Positions 9,798-18,990 of a DNA stretch of 64,000 bases are shown here, in pieces. Position 1 is the stretch's first letter. Every line of letters starts with the position of its first letter. The DNA comes from Pseudonocardia thermophila. GTDB lineage: Bacteria > Actinomycetota > Actinomycetes > Mycobacteriales > Pseudonocardiaceae. The stretch lies in NCBI RefSeq assembly GCF_900142365.1, contig NZ_FRAP01000002.1, forward strand, positions 369,089 through 433,088, in the 5' to 3' direction. The position numbers were made by a program, and so were the translations under genes. The notes below the pieces were generated by a model, which saw nothing but the letters and a program-made list of their open reading frames with translations, ran no database searches and was not told the origin of the DNA.

Positions 9798-9838
9798 CGG
9801 CGGCAGAACGAGCAGTCGACGCGAGACAGGAGACGTCC

Positions 9839-11023
9839 GTGGTGTCCAGTCAGCCCCTCGCCGGGGTCCGGGTCATCGACTTCACCCAGATCATGCTGGG
9901 GCCCTCGGCGACCCAGATGCTCGGCGACTACGGCGCCGACGTGATCAAGATCGAGCGGCCCGGGACCGGCGACCTGTCCCGGGTGACCCTGCCGGACGAC
10001 CCGGCCGGCTCGGACAACCCGGCGTTCAGCAGCCTCAACCGCAACAAGCGCAGCATCGCGCTCGATCTGTCCACGCAGGCGGGCCGCGTGATCGCCCGGG
10101 AGCTGGTGCGCGACGCGGACGTCGTGGTCAGCAACTTCCGGCCCGGGGTGATGGAGCGCCTCGGCCTCGGCTACGACGAGCTGAGCGAGCTCAACCCCCG
10201 GCTGATCTTCGCGGTGGGGACCGGCTACGGCCTCACCGGTCCGTACCGGTCGAAGGGTGGCCAGGACATGCTCGCGCAAGCGCTCACCGGCGCAACGCAC
10301 CGGCGCGCGGACCCGAGCAGGCCACCGCAGCTGTACGCCACCACCGTCGCCGACTACGCGGCCGGGATGCACTTGATGCAGGGCATCCTGCTGGCGCTGC
10401 TCGCCCGCGAACGGACCGGACGGGGCCAGCTCGTGCAGGCGTCGCTGTACGACGCGATGCTCGCCATGCAGATGCAGGAGGCGACGCACCTGCTCATGCG
10501 CGGTGTGGAGCTGAACTGGGTGGCGATGCCGCACACCGGCGTGTTCGAGACGAGCGACGGGGCGCTCGTGCTCGTGGGGGCGTTCCGCGACGACCCGATC
10601 GCCGACATCTGCGCCGCGCTCGGCATCGAGGACCTCACCCGCCAGGAGCGGTTCTCCACGTTCGCGCTCCAGTGCGCGAACCGGTCCGAGCTGCACGCTG
10701 AGCTGAGTGCGGTGTTCCGGCGGAACACCACCCAGCACTGGATCGAGGTGCTGGAGAAGGCGGACCTGTTGTGCGCCCCGATCCGCACCCTCGACGAGGC
10801 ACTGGCCGATCCGCAGACCGACGCCAACGGCATGGTGGTCGAGATCGACCGGGACGGGGAACCGGTGCGCACGGTCGGCTCGCCGGTGAAGCTCACCGAC
10901 GGGGCGGCGACCGTCCGGTTCCCCCCGCCGAGGCTCGGCGAGCACACCGACGCTGTCCTCGCCGAGCTGGGATACGACGCCGAGCGGATCGCCGCGCTCC
11001 GATCGGCCGGGATCGTGGCGTGA
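9839..11023 (+). CDS. Family III CoA-transferase (CaiB/BaiF)
   Basis: 394 residues from GTG 9839, chosen for the ACAGGAGA ribosome-binding sequence just upstream; an earlier GTG at 9794 overlaps the preceding stop and is possible. It shows the CaiB/BaiF N-terminus (GVRVIDFTQIMLGPSATQ), the DYGADVIKIERPG loop and the SLYDAM segment carrying the catalytic Asp. It would move CoA onto a carboxylic acid intermediate, feeding the crotonase that overlaps it. Confidence 0.88.
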   Translation: MVSSQPLAGVRVIDFTQIMLGPSATQMLGDYGADVIKIERPGTGDLSRVTLPDDPAGSDNPAFSSLNRNKRSIALDLSTQAGRVIARELVRDADVVVSNFRPGVMERLGLGYDELSELNPRLIFAVGTGYGLTGPYRSKGGQDMLAQALTGATHRRADPSRPPQLYATTVADYAAGMHLMQGILLALLARERTGRGQLVQASLYDAMLAMQMQEATHLLMRGVELNWVAMPHTGVFETSDGALVLVGAFRDDPIADICAALGIEDLTRQERFSTFALQCANRSELHAELSAVFRRNTTQHWIEVLEKADLLCAPIRTLDEALADPQTDANGMVVEIDRDGEPVRTVGSPVKLTDGAATVRFPPPRLGEHTDAVLAELGYDAERIAALRSAGIVA

Positions 11024-11793
11024 CCGTCCGGTTCGAGGTCGACGGGCACGTCGCGCGGATCACCGTCGACCGGCCCGAGGTGCGCAACGCGGTGGACCGG
11101 CGGACCCAGCGCGCACTGGAGGACGCGTGGGATCAGGTGGAGCGCACGGAAGAGATCCGCGTCGTCGTGCTCACCGGCGCGGGTGACCGGGCCTTCAGCG
11201 CAGGTGCGGACATGAAGGCGGGCGACGCCGACGGGCTCGCCTACTGGACCGAGCCCCGCCGCGGGGGGTTCGGCGGGATCTCGGTCCGCCGGAGCCTGCA
11301 CGTCCCCGTCATCGCCCGGGTGAACGGGATCGCGCTGGGCGGCGGCTTCGAGATGGTCCTCGGGGCCGATCTCGCGGTGGCCGTCGACACCGCCGAGTTC
11401 GGGCTGCCGGAGGCGCTCGTCGGCCGGCTGCCGCTCGACGGCGGCGTGCCGCTGTTGCTGCAGACCCTCCCGCGGAAGGTCGCTGCCGAGCTCGTGCTCA
11501 CCGGCCGCCGGATCCCGGCCGCGGAGGCGCTCACCCTCGGGCTGGTGAACGACGTGGTGCCGGCCGCCGAACTCGACGCCGCGGTGGACCGGTGGATCGA
11601 GCGCGTGCTGCGGGCCGCGCCGCTGTCCCACCGGGCGATCAAGCAGCTCATGCACGCCAGCACCCGGCCCGCTCCCGAGGAGATCACGCAGATCGCGACG
11701 CCCGAGGTCGTCCGCGCCCTCGGCTCGGCCGACGGCGCGGAGGGCCCGGCCGCGTTCCGCGAGAAGCGCGCCCCCCGCTGGACCGGTACCTGA
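11020..11793 (+). CDS. Enoyl-CoA hydratase/isomerase (crotonase) family protein
   Basis: 257-residue crotonase-fold enzyme with the two oxyanion-hole segments AFSAGADMKAG and NGIALGGGFEMVLGAD, and a conserved Glu in FGLPEALVG. The GTG start overlaps the CoA-transferase stop (GTGA). It would hydrate or isomerise the acyl-CoA made by that enzyme; the exact reaction in this diverse family is not predictable. Confidence 0.88.
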   Translation: MTVRFEVDGHVARITVDRPEVRNAVDRRTQRALEDAWDQVERTEEIRVVVLTGAGDRAFSAGADMKAGDADGLAYWTEPRRGGFGGISVRRSLHVPVIARVNGIALGGGFEMVLGADLAVAVDTAEFGLPEALVGRLPLDGGVPLLLQTLPRKVAAELVLTGRRIPAAEALTLGLVNDVVPAAELDAAVDRWIERVLRAAPLSHRAIKQLMHASTRPAPEEITQIATPEVVRALGSADGAEGPAAFREKRAPRWTGT

Positions 11794-11818
11794 CAGATCG
11801 ATACGGAAGGACCGACAG

Positions 11819-12676
11819 ATGAAGCTCGTGCGATTCGGCGACCCCGGCCGGGAACGCCCCGGCGTGCTGCAGGACGACGTGATCGTCGACGTGAGCAGCC
11901 GCATCCGGGACTACGATCCGCGGTTCTTCGCCGAGGGCGGGCTCGCCCACCTCGAGGAGGTCCTGCGTGAGGCCGAGGCGCTCCCGCGTGTCGACCCGGC
12001 CACGGTCCGCATCGGGCCGCCGATCGGCCGCCCCGGCAAGATCGTCTGCATCGGCCTGAACTACGCCGACCACGCCGAGGAGGCCGGGTTCCCCGTCCCG
12101 ACCGAGCCGACGGTGTTCTTCAAGGCGCCCAACACGATCGTCGGGCCCTACGACCAGGTGCGGATCCCGCGCGGCGGGGACCGCACCGACTGGGAGGTCG
12201 AGCTGGGCGTCGTCATCGGCCGCGAGGCCCGCTACCTACCGGACGAAGCCGCGGGTCTCGCTGCGGTCGCCGGGTTCGCCGTCGTCAACGAGATGAGTGA
12301 GCGCGGCTTCCAGCTGACCCGGGGCGGGGAGTGGGCGAAGGGGAAGTCGTGCGAGACGTTCAACCCGCTCGGCCCGTGGTTGGTGACCCCCGACGAGATC
12401 GACGACGTCCAGGCGCTCGACCTGTGGCTGGACGTCAACGGCGAGCCGATGCAGCGCAGCAGCACCAAGCACATGCTGTTCAGCGTCGGGTTCCTCGTCT
12501 GGCACCTGAGCCAGTTCATGGTGCTGGAGCCCGGTGACCTGATCGACACCGGCACCCCGGGCGGCGTCGGGAACCTGCAGGACCCACCGCGGTACCTCGC
12601 GAAGGGCGATGTGATCGAGCTCGGGGTCACCGGGCTCGGCTCCCAGCGGTTGTCGGTGATCGGCGCCGATGACTGA
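11819..12676 (+). CDS. Fumarylacetoacetate hydrolase family protein
   Basis: 285 residues, the usual length for the FAH/HpcE group (2-hydroxyhepta-2,4-diene-1,7-dioate isomerase, ureidoglycolate-lyase-like, acylpyruvase). Metal ligands are in the ExE motif of DWEVELGVV and the downstream Glu/Asp; GLNYADHAEEAG and DTGTPGGVG are family signatures. Preceded by an AAGGACCGACAG leader. It overlaps the alcohol dehydrogenase by eight bases. The ureidoglycolate-lyase annotation often given to such proteins would fit a ureide pathway but is unproven. Confidence 0.85.
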   Translation: MKLVRFGDPGRERPGVLQDDVIVDVSSRIRDYDPRFFAEGGLAHLEEVLREAEALPRVDPATVRIGPPIGRPGKIVCIGLNYADHAEEAGFPVPTEPTVFFKAPNTIVGPYDQVRIPRGGDRTDWEVELGVVIGREARYLPDEAAGLAAVAGFAVVNEMSERGFQLTRGGEWAKGKSCETFNPLGPWLVTPDEIDDVQALDLWLDVNGEPMQRSSTKHMLFSVGFLVWHLSQFMVLEPGDLIDTGTPGGVGNLQDPPRYLAKGDVIELGVTGLGSQRLSVIGADD

Positions 12677-13931
12677 TCAGTGGGGGACCGTTGCGCGCGA
12701 GTCGTTGTTCTGGTGGCTCGCGGGAGCACTGAAGTTCGGGCCGGGCGCGCTCGACGAGATCGGCGCGGACGCCGCTGGACTGGGGCTCGAGCGGGTGCTC
12801 GTCGTCACCGACCGGCAGGTCGTCGACGCCGGCGTCGCCGGGCGGGCCGTCGACTCGCTGACCGCCGCGGGCGTCGAGGTGCAGGTGTACGCCGACGTCG
12901 CGATCGAGCCGACCGACGAGTCCTGCGCCGCGGCGCACGCGGCGACGAAGGACCTGGACGTCGACGGGATCGTCGCCGTCGGCGGCGGATCGGTGATCGA
13001 CACCGCCAAGGCGGTCGACCTGCTGCGGACGAACGGCGGTGCGCTGACCGACTACGTGAACGCGCCGGTCGGCGCGGGCCGCGCCCCGCACGCGCCGCTG
13101 CTCCCGTTGATCGCGGCGCCGACGACGGCGGGTTCCGGCTCGGAGAGCAGCGGGGTGTGCGTCATGGACCTCACCCGGCTGCACCTCAAGTCGGGGATCA
13201 GCCACCGCGCGCTGCGGCCCGTCCTGTCGGTCGTCGACCCGCTCACCACGCTGACGCTGCCGCGGGAGGCCACGGTCTCGTCCGGGCTCGACGTGCTCTC
13301 CCACGTCCTGGAGTCGCTGACGGCGAGCCGGTTCGACACGCGGCCGCGCGCGACGGGGGAGCGGCCGACGTACTGCGGGGCCAACCCCGTCTCCGACCCC
13401 CTGTGCCGGGAGGCGCTGCGGCTGGTCGCGCGCAGCTTCCGCAAGGCCGTCGAGGACGGTGCCGACGTCGCCGCGCGCACCGACATGATGCTGGCCGCGA
13501 CCCTGACCGCCATCGGGTCGAGCACCGCAGGGGTGCACATCCCGCACGCGTGCTCGTACTCCGTGGCGGCGCAGGTGCGTGACTTCCGTCCGCCCGGGTT
13601 CCCGCCGGGACGGCCGTTCGTCCCGCACGGCTGCGCGGTCGCGGCGACCCTGCCCGCGACCCTGCGCTACGTCGCCCCCGCGGTGCCGGACGCCCAGCGC
13701 GCGGCGGCGGAGGCGCTCGGCGCGCCGGACGATCTCGCTGCGGGGGTGGTCGAGCTGATGCGTGACATCGGCGGCCCGCGCGGCCTCGCCGACTTCGGCT
13801 ACGCCGCGGCCGATGTCCCGTCCCTCGCGCAGGGCGCGCTGCAGCAGCAGCGGCTGCTCGCGGGCGCGCCGCGGCCGGTGGACGCGGACGTGCTCGGCCG
13901 CATCCTCACCGAGTCGCTGCAGAACTGGTGA
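12669..13931 (+). CDS. Iron-containing alcohol dehydrogenase, hydroxyacid-oxoacid transhydrogenase-like
   Basis: 420-residue group III (iron) alcohol dehydrogenase. The NAD loop GGGSVIDTAKA and the metal-ligand regions SSGLDVLSHVLES and AGVHIPHACSY/VPHG are visible. The length and the long region between the two His segments resemble the ADHFE1/hydroxyacid-oxoacid transhydrogenase branch, which oxidises 4-hydroxybutyrate-like acids, rather than plain short alcohol dehydrogenases. Starts inside the end of the FAH gene. Confidence 0.85.
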   Translation: MTDQWGTVARESLFWWLAGALKFGPGALDEIGADAAGLGLERVLVVTDRQVVDAGVAGRAVDSLTAAGVEVQVYADVAIEPTDESCAAAHAATKDLDVDGIVAVGGGSVIDTAKAVDLLRTNGGALTDYVNAPVGAGRAPHAPLLPLIAAPTTAGSGSESSGVCVMDLTRLHLKSGISHRALRPVLSVVDPLTTLTLPREATVSSGLDVLSHVLESLTASRFDTRPRATGERPTYCGANPVSDPLCREALRLVARSFRKAVEDGADVAARTDMMLAATLTAIGSSTAGVHIPHACSYSVAAQVRDFRPPGFPPGRPFVPHGCAVAATLPATLRYVAPAVPDAQRAAAEALGAPDDLAAGVVELMRDIGGPRGLADFGYAAADVPSLAQGALQQQRLLAGAPRPVDADVLGRILTESLQNW

Positions 13932-13942
13932 AGGAGGTGACC

Positions 13943-15538
13943 ATGCGAGACGCCGACCGAATCGACGCCGTCGTCGTCGGGTCCGGGCCGTCCGGGGCGG
14001 TCACGGCCCGGCGCCTTGTGGATGCGGGGATGTCCGTCGTCTGCCTGGAGCAGGGCGGATGGCCCGACTACTCGACCGCCCGCGCCGGCTTCCCGGACTT
14101 CGAGCTGGTGGCCCGCAAGCACTGGGACTGGGACCCGAACACCCGCCGGGCACCCGGGGACTACCCGATCGACGACCGCGGCTCCGACATCACGGCGCTG
14201 ATGTTCAACGGGGTCGGCGGCAGCGCGGTCATGTACGCGGCGCACTGGGAGCGGTTCCTGCCCTCGGACTTCCGCGTCCGCACGCTCGACGGGGTGGCCG
14301 ACGACTGGCCGGTCACCTACGAGGACATGGCGCCGTACTACGACGAGGTCGAGCGGCAGTTCGCCGTGTCCGGTCTGGAGGGCGACCCGGCCCTGCCGCC
14401 GTCCACACCGCCGCCACTGCCCCCGGTACCGCTCAACAAGGTCGGCCGGCGCGGCGCCGAGGCCCTCAACCGCCTCGGCTGGCACTGGTGGCCCGGCAGC
14501 AACGCCATCGCGACCCGCGACTACGGGCGCCTGCACGCCTGCGCGCAGAGCACCGCGTGCCCGTTCGGCTGCCCGGTCGGGGCGAAGGCCTCTCCGGACC
14601 GCACGCACTGGCCCGACCTCATCGCCGACGGGGTGCGGCTGATCACGCGGGCGCGGGTCCGTGAGCTGGTCCCCACGGCGTCCGGCCTGGTCGATGGGGT
14701 GGTGTACGTCGACGAGGCCGGCGTCGAGCGGATCCAGCGGGCGCAGGTGGTGATCCTGTGCGCCAACGCCCTGGGCACCCCGCGGATCCTGCTGAACTCC
14801 GGACTGGCCAACTCGTCCGGGCTGGTCGGGCGGCGGCTCATGATGCACCCGTTCGGCAACGCGATCGGCATCTTCGACGAGGACCTGGAGAGCTGGCGCG
14901 GGCCGCTCGGGCAGCACCTGTACTCGCTGCAGTTCTACGAGACCGACACCTCGCGCGGGTTCGTGCGCGGGGCCAAGTGGAACCTGCTGCCGAGCGGGGC
15001 ACCCCTGTCGATCATGCTGCCCGGGCTGTGGGGCGCGGAGGGGCACTGGGGTCCGGACTTCCACCTCGCCCTGCGGTCCAGGCTCGGCCGCTCCGCGATC
15101 TGGACGGTGATCTGCGAAGACCTGCCCGACGATGACAACCGGGTCGTCCTGGACCCGGACACGGTCGACGACAGCGGCGTCCCAGGCGTCCGGATCGAGT
15201 ACCGGACCTCGGACAACGCCCGCGCGATGATGGCCTTCCACCTCGCGCGGCTGGAGGAGGTGCTGCGCGAGATGGGGGCGAAGGAGATCATCCTGAACGG
15301 CCACATCCGGGCGTCCGGGTGGCACTTGATGGGCACCGCGGTCATGGGCCCCGATCCCGCGACGTCGGTCGTCGACCCGGTCGGCCGGGCGCACGACGTG
15401 CCGAACCTGTTCGTCTTCGACGGGAGCACGTTCCCCACGTCGTCCGGGGTGAACCCGTCTGCGACGATCGCGGCGAACGCGCTGCGCTGCGCGGACGCAC
15501 TGGTGAAGGCCCGCGCCGAGCAGGTGGTGCCGGCGTGA
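13943..15538 (+). CDS. GMC-family FAD oxidoreductase
   Basis: 531 residues from ATG 13943, which follows a near-perfect AAGGAGGTGACC ribosome-binding site (GTG 13928 is an alternative). The N-terminal FAD motif is VVGSGPSGAVTARRL; the C-terminus has the catalytic His region GWHLMGTAVMG and the family ending SGVNPSATIAANAL. A CxxxxCPFGC cluster in the middle (about residues 194-203) resembles gluconate/fructose dehydrogenase flavoproteins. It is followed by a gluconate-dehydrogenase-subunit-3-like protein, so the pair probably oxidises an alcohol or polyol. Confidence 0.87.
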   Translation: MRDADRIDAVVVGSGPSGAVTARRLVDAGMSVVCLEQGGWPDYSTARAGFPDFELVARKHWDWDPNTRRAPGDYPIDDRGSDITALMFNGVGGSAVMYAAHWERFLPSDFRVRTLDGVADDWPVTYEDMAPYYDEVERQFAVSGLEGDPALPPSTPPPLPPVPLNKVGRRGAEALNRLGWHWWPGSNAIATRDYGRLHACAQSTACPFGCPVGAKASPDRTHWPDLIADGVRLITRARVRELVPTASGLVDGVVYVDEAGVERIQRAQVVILCANALGTPRILLNSGLANSSGLVGRRLMMHPFGNAIGIFDEDLESWRGPLGQHLYSLQFYETDTSRGFVRGAKWNLLPSGAPLSIMLPGLWGAEGHWGPDFHLALRSRLGRSAIWTVICEDLPDDDNRVVLDPDTVDDSGVPGVRIEYRTSDNARAMMAFHLARLEEVLREMGAKEIILNGHIRASGWHLMGTAVMGPDPATSVVDPVGRAHDVPNLFVFDGSTFPTSSGVNPSATIAANALRCADALVKARAEQVVPA

Positions 15539-15969
15539 GGGCGCTCGACCCCCGGCTGCGGGCGGTGCTCGGGGGCATCGCCGACCAGCTCATCCCCGCC
15601 GCCCACGGCATGCCGTCGGCGACCGAGGTCGGCGTCGCGGACACGCTGCTCGACGACGTCGTGCGCGCTCGGCCCGATCTCGTCGCACCGCTCGCCGACG
15701 TGCTGACCGCCGTCGCGGACGACGATCCCGTGTCCGCCGTCGCCCGGTTGCGCTCCGGCGCCGTGGCGGGGTTCGACGTCGTCGCGCTCGTCGTGGCCGG
15801 CGGCTACCTCATGTCCCCGCGGGTGAAGGCGGCTCTGGGCTACCCCGGCCAGGAACCGAAGATCGTCGATCCCGACGACGTCGTCCGCACCGTGCACGAC
15901 GGCCTGCTCGACCCGGTCGTCGCCCGCGGCCCGATCTACCGGCCGACGCCGGGAACGGAGGTCCGATGA
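15535..15969 (+). CDS. Small gluconate 2-dehydrogenase subunit 3-like protein
   Basis: 144 residues, starting with a GTG overlapping the GMC stop and ending in overlap with the next gene. The LRAVLGGIADQLIPAA opening and the GYLMSPRVKAALGYPGQEP segment are like the small subunit that accompanies membrane GMC dehydrogenases. No Tat signal or cytochrome subunit is visible, so it may be a cytoplasmic stabilising partner. Assignment rests on context plus weak similarity. Confidence 0.6.
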   Translation: MRALDPRLRAVLGGIADQLIPAAHGMPSATEVGVADTLLDDVVRARPDLVAPLADVLTAVADDDPVSAVARLRSGAVAGFDVVALVVAGGYLMSPRVKAALGYPGQEPKIVDPDDVVRTVHDGLLDPVVARGPIYRPTPGTEVR

Positions 15970-17450
15970 CGATCTCGACCGCGGCGCGCCGCCGCGACCA
16001 CCACATCGACGGGGAACCGGTGGTCTCCGCGACCTACCTCGTCCGGGAGAACCCGGCCACCGGCGAACCGGTCGCCGAGTTCGCGGCCGGCTCGGCGCAC
16101 GAGGTGGACCTCGCCGTCACCGCGGCGCGGCGCGCGTTCGACCACGGGCCGTGGCCGCGGATGCCGGCGGGGGAGCGGGCCGCGGTGCTGCGCCGATTCG
16201 CCGCCGCGGTGGAGGCGGAGCTACCCGCCCTCGCCGCGCTCGACCGGGAGGAGGCAGGCAGGCCGATCCGGTTCGCGCGCGCCGACGTCCGCTCCGCCGC
16301 CGCGCACATCGCCACCGCTGCCGCGCTGATCGAGACGCAGTGCGGCGAGTCGTGGACCGACGTCGATCGTGATCTCGTCGCGTACTCGGTGCACGAGCCC
16401 GCCGGCGTCGCCGGACTGATCATCCCGTGGAACTTCCCCGCCGGGATCCTCTGCCAGAAGCTGCCCTACGCGCTCGCGGTCGGCTGCACGGTCGTCGTGA
16501 AGCCGTCGGAGTTCACGTCGAGCAGCGCGCTGGAGATCGCCCGCTTGGCGGAGGAGGCCGGGGTGCCGCCGGGCGTCGTCAACGTCGTCACCGGCCTCGG
16601 ATCGCAGGTCGGCGCCCCGCTGTCCGCACACCGCGACGTCGACGTCGTGTCGTTCACCGGGTCGACCGCGAGCGGACGCGCGGTCGCGTCGGCCGCCGGG
16701 GCGTCGCTGACCAGGGCCGGCCTGGAGCTCGGCGGGAAGGGCGCGGTCGTCGTGCTCGACGACGCCGATCTCGACCAGGCTGTCGAGGCCGCGGTGTTCG
16801 CGGCGTTCTTCAACTCGGGGCAGTGCTGCGTCGCGGGACCGCGGATCCTGGTGCACGCCGCCGTCGCGGATCGGTTCCGCGAGGCCTTCCTCGCGCAGGC
16901 CGACCGGCTCGTGACCGGGGATCCCGCCGACGAGCGCACCGATCTCGGTCCGCTCATCCATGAAGATCACCTGCGGAAGGTCCTCGGCCACGTCGACGCG
17001 GGACGGGCAGCCGGAGCGCGGGTGCTCCGCGGCGGAGCACGGTCGGGCGGCGAGCTGGCCCGCGGCGCGTTCCTCCCGCCGACGATCCTCGACGGCCTCA
17101 CCCCCGAGTCGCCGGTGTTCCACCAGGAGATCTTCGGCCCGGTCGTGTCGCTGACCGAGATCACCGGTGTCGAGGAGGCGGTGCGGCTGGCCAACGCGAC
17201 GAGCTACGGGCTCGCGCACACCGTGTGGACCTCCGACGTGTCCACGGCGCACGCGGTCGCGCGCGAGCTGCGCTCCGGCACGGTGTGGGTGAACACCCAC
17301 CTGGACGGATCGACGCACATCCCGTTCGGCGGGGTGAAGGCGAGCGGTTTCGGCCGCGAAGCGGGCCGTGCGGGGCTCCTGGAGTTCACCAGCCTGAAGA
17401 CGGTGCAGATCCGTTCCGCCCGCCGCGCGTACGGCTTCGGGACACGCTGA
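15966..17450 (+). CDS. Aldehyde dehydrogenase
   Basis: 494-residue NAD(P)+-dependent aldehyde dehydrogenase. The catalytic Cys is in FFNSGQCCVAG, the general-base Glu in LELGGKGAV, and the oxyanion Asn in IPWNFP. It would oxidise the aldehyde formed by the alcohol-oxidising enzymes upstream. ATG 15966 overlaps the preceding stop. Last gene of the 2502-17450 operon: an AT-rich promoter region follows. Confidence 0.92.
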   Translation: MTISTAARRRDHHIDGEPVVSATYLVRENPATGEPVAEFAAGSAHEVDLAVTAARRAFDHGPWPRMPAGERAAVLRRFAAAVEAELPALAALDREEAGRPIRFARADVRSAAAHIATAAALIETQCGESWTDVDRDLVAYSVHEPAGVAGLIIPWNFPAGILCQKLPYALAVGCTVVVKPSEFTSSSALEIARLAEEAGVPPGVVNVVTGLGSQVGAPLSAHRDVDVVSFTGSTASGRAVASAAGASLTRAGLELGGKGAVVVLDDADLDQAVEAAVFAAFFNSGQCCVAGPRILVHAAVADRFREAFLAQADRLVTGDPADERTDLGPLIHEDHLRKVLGHVDAGRAAGARVLRGGARSGGELARGAFLPPTILDGLTPESPVFHQEIFGPVVSLTEITGVEEAVRLANATSYGLAHTVWTSDVSTAHAVARELRSGTVWVNTHLDGSTHIPFGGVKASGFGREAGRAGLLEFTSLKTVQIRSARRAYGFGTR

Positions 17451-17470
17451 TCGAAATTGTACCCTTTTTG

Positions 17471-17499
17471 TTGACATAACAATTCTCGGATTGTATTGT
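17471..17499 (+). promoter_or_regulatory. Promoter for a possibly leaderless transcript
   Basis: TTGACA (17471-17476), a 17-bp spacer and TATTGT (17494-17499). Transcription would begin six to eight bases later, at or next to the ATG at 17507, and no ribosome-binding site is present. The 57-bp intergenic stretch is by far the most AT-rich near here; TTGTTGACATAACAA overlaps the -35 as an inverted repeat and could be an operator. Confidence 0.6.
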
Positions 17500-17506
17500 A
17501 GGTTGT

Positions 17507-18490
17507 ATGGATCATATTCTTGAGATCGACGTCGTGGAATTCGAGCGCGGTGATGAGCGGACCCGTCGGGCGATCGTCGACGGAATGCGGCGCAGTCTCG
17601 AAACTGGTTTCGTCTACGCCCGGCACGATCTCCCGGTCGGCGTGCTCGACGACGCGTACCACAAGCTGGAGACCTTCTTCTCCCTGGCTGCGGAGGTGAA
17701 GAACCGGTACACGGTGGTCGGCTCCGCCGGGCAGACCGGCTACACCGGAATGCGCGTGGAGACCCCGGTGTCGGTCGGGAAGCCTGATCTGAAGGAGATG
17801 TACAACTGGAGTGCGGAACTGCCCGCCGGGCATCCGCTGCGTCGCAGGTTCCCGCACCGCTACCGCGACCAGATCTTCCCCGAAGACGTCGTCCCGGGCA
17901 TCGAGGCGGCACTGCGGCTGCTGCACGACCGCATCTTCGATCTGCAGAGCCGCGTTCTGCGCATCATCGCCCTGGGGCTCGGGGTCCACGAGAACTTCTT
18001 CGATGGAATGGTGATCCCGGCGTCGGCGATGAGCCGGGCCCTGCACTACCCGGACATCCACGAGCACCACGCGGAGGGGAACCAGGTCTGGGCGGGCGAG
18101 CACGCCGACATCGACCTCATCACCGCGCTGCCCCGGGCCACAGCGCGCGGGCTGCAGGTCAAGACGGAAGACGGCTGGATCGATGCGGTCGCACCCGAGG
18201 GGGCCGCGATCATCAACACCGGCAAGATGCTGGAGCACCTCACCAACGGGCTCATACCGCGCGGCGTGCACCGCGTCGTCGCCGATCCCGACCAGGTCGG
18301 CGACCGCTACAGCGTCGTCCAGTTCTGCCACCCGACCGCGTGGACGGTGCTCGAACCGCTCGCCACCTGCTGCACCCCCGAGCGGCCGCAGCGCTTCCCC
18401 GCGATCCTCACCGGCGACAAGCACGACGAGGTGCTCTGGGAGATCAACCTCTTCGAGGACGCCCGGAGGGTCCCGGTGGAGGCCTCCTGA
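17507..18490 (+). CDS. 2-oxoglutarate/Fe(II)-dependent dioxygenase (isopenicillin N synthase-like)
   Basis: 327 residues. An N-terminal DIOX_N-type domain (DLPVGVLDDAYHKLETFF) is followed by a 2OG-FeII_Oxy core. Iron ligands are His199-x-Asp201 (GEHADIDLI) and His255 (PRGVHRVV); Arg267 in RYSVVQF would bind 2-oxoglutarate. Such enzymes hydroxylate or desaturate small molecules, including nucleobases such as thymine. It begins a short operon with a deaminase and an MmgE/PrpD protein, suggesting an oxidative entry step into the region-1 pathway. Confidence 0.87.
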   Translation: MDHILEIDVVEFERGDERTRRAIVDGMRRSLETGFVYARHDLPVGVLDDAYHKLETFFSLAAEVKNRYTVVGSAGQTGYTGMRVETPVSVGKPDLKEMYNWSAELPAGHPLRRRFPHRYRDQIFPEDVVPGIEAALRLLHDRIFDLQSRVLRIIALGLGVHENFFDGMVIPASAMSRALHYPDIHEHHAEGNQVWAGEHADIDLITALPRATARGLQVKTEDGWIDAVAPEGAAIINTGKMLEHLTNGLIPRGVHRVVADPDQVGDRYSVVQFCHPTAWTVLEPLATCCTPERPQRFPAILTGDKHDEVLWEINLFEDARRVPVEAS

Positions 18491-18990
18491 TGGAACCCGC
18501 CACCGAGCTCCGGTTCGTCGAACAGGCCGTGCGGCTCGCCACCGCGAACGGCGCCACCGGGCAGCTGCCGTTCGGTGCCGTCGTCGTCCGGGCCGGGGAG
18601 GTGATCGCCACCGGCGTCAACACGACCCTGCGCGACCACGACCCGACCGCGCACGCCGAGGTCGCCGCCGTCCGCGCCGCGTGCCGGGCGCTCGGCACCA
18701 CCGCGCTCCCCGGCGCGGTCGTGGTGTCGAGCTGCGAACCGTGCCCGGTCTGCCACGTCGTCGCGGTCGCCGCCGGCGTCCAGGAGATCGTCTACGCCGC
18801 GACCGCGGAGCAAGCGGCGGCTCACGGCTTCGCCTCGCCGGTGGAGGTCATCCGGATCCGGGAGGACCTCGCCGAGCTCCGCCGCGACCACCTGCGCCAC
18901 ATCCCCACCGGGGACGACACGGCGCCCTTCGTCCGCTACCGCGCATCGAACCCCGGGGGAAGCGATGGACCTGCAGGCCCTCGTCCATGA
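18490..18990 (+). CDS. Cytidine/deoxycytidylate-type deaminase (guanine deaminase-like)
   Basis: 166-residue zinc deaminase. Zinc ligand His55 and proton shuttle Glu57 are in the HAE motif; Cys85 and Cys88 are in PCPVC. The size and spacing fit the CMP/dCMP-deaminase superfamily group that includes guanine deaminase and TadA. Since it is coupled (TGATG) to a catabolic dioxygenase gene, a nucleobase- or heterocycle-deaminating role is more likely than tRNA editing. Overlaps the next gene by 26 bp. Confidence 0.85.
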   Translation: MEPATELRFVEQAVRLATANGATGQLPFGAVVVRAGEVIATGVNTTLRDHDPTAHAEVAAVRAACRALGTTALPGAVVVSSCEPCPVCHVVAVAAGVQEIVYAATAEQAAAHGFASPVEVIRIREDLAELRRDHLRHIPTGDDTAPFVRYRASNPGGSDGPAGPRP

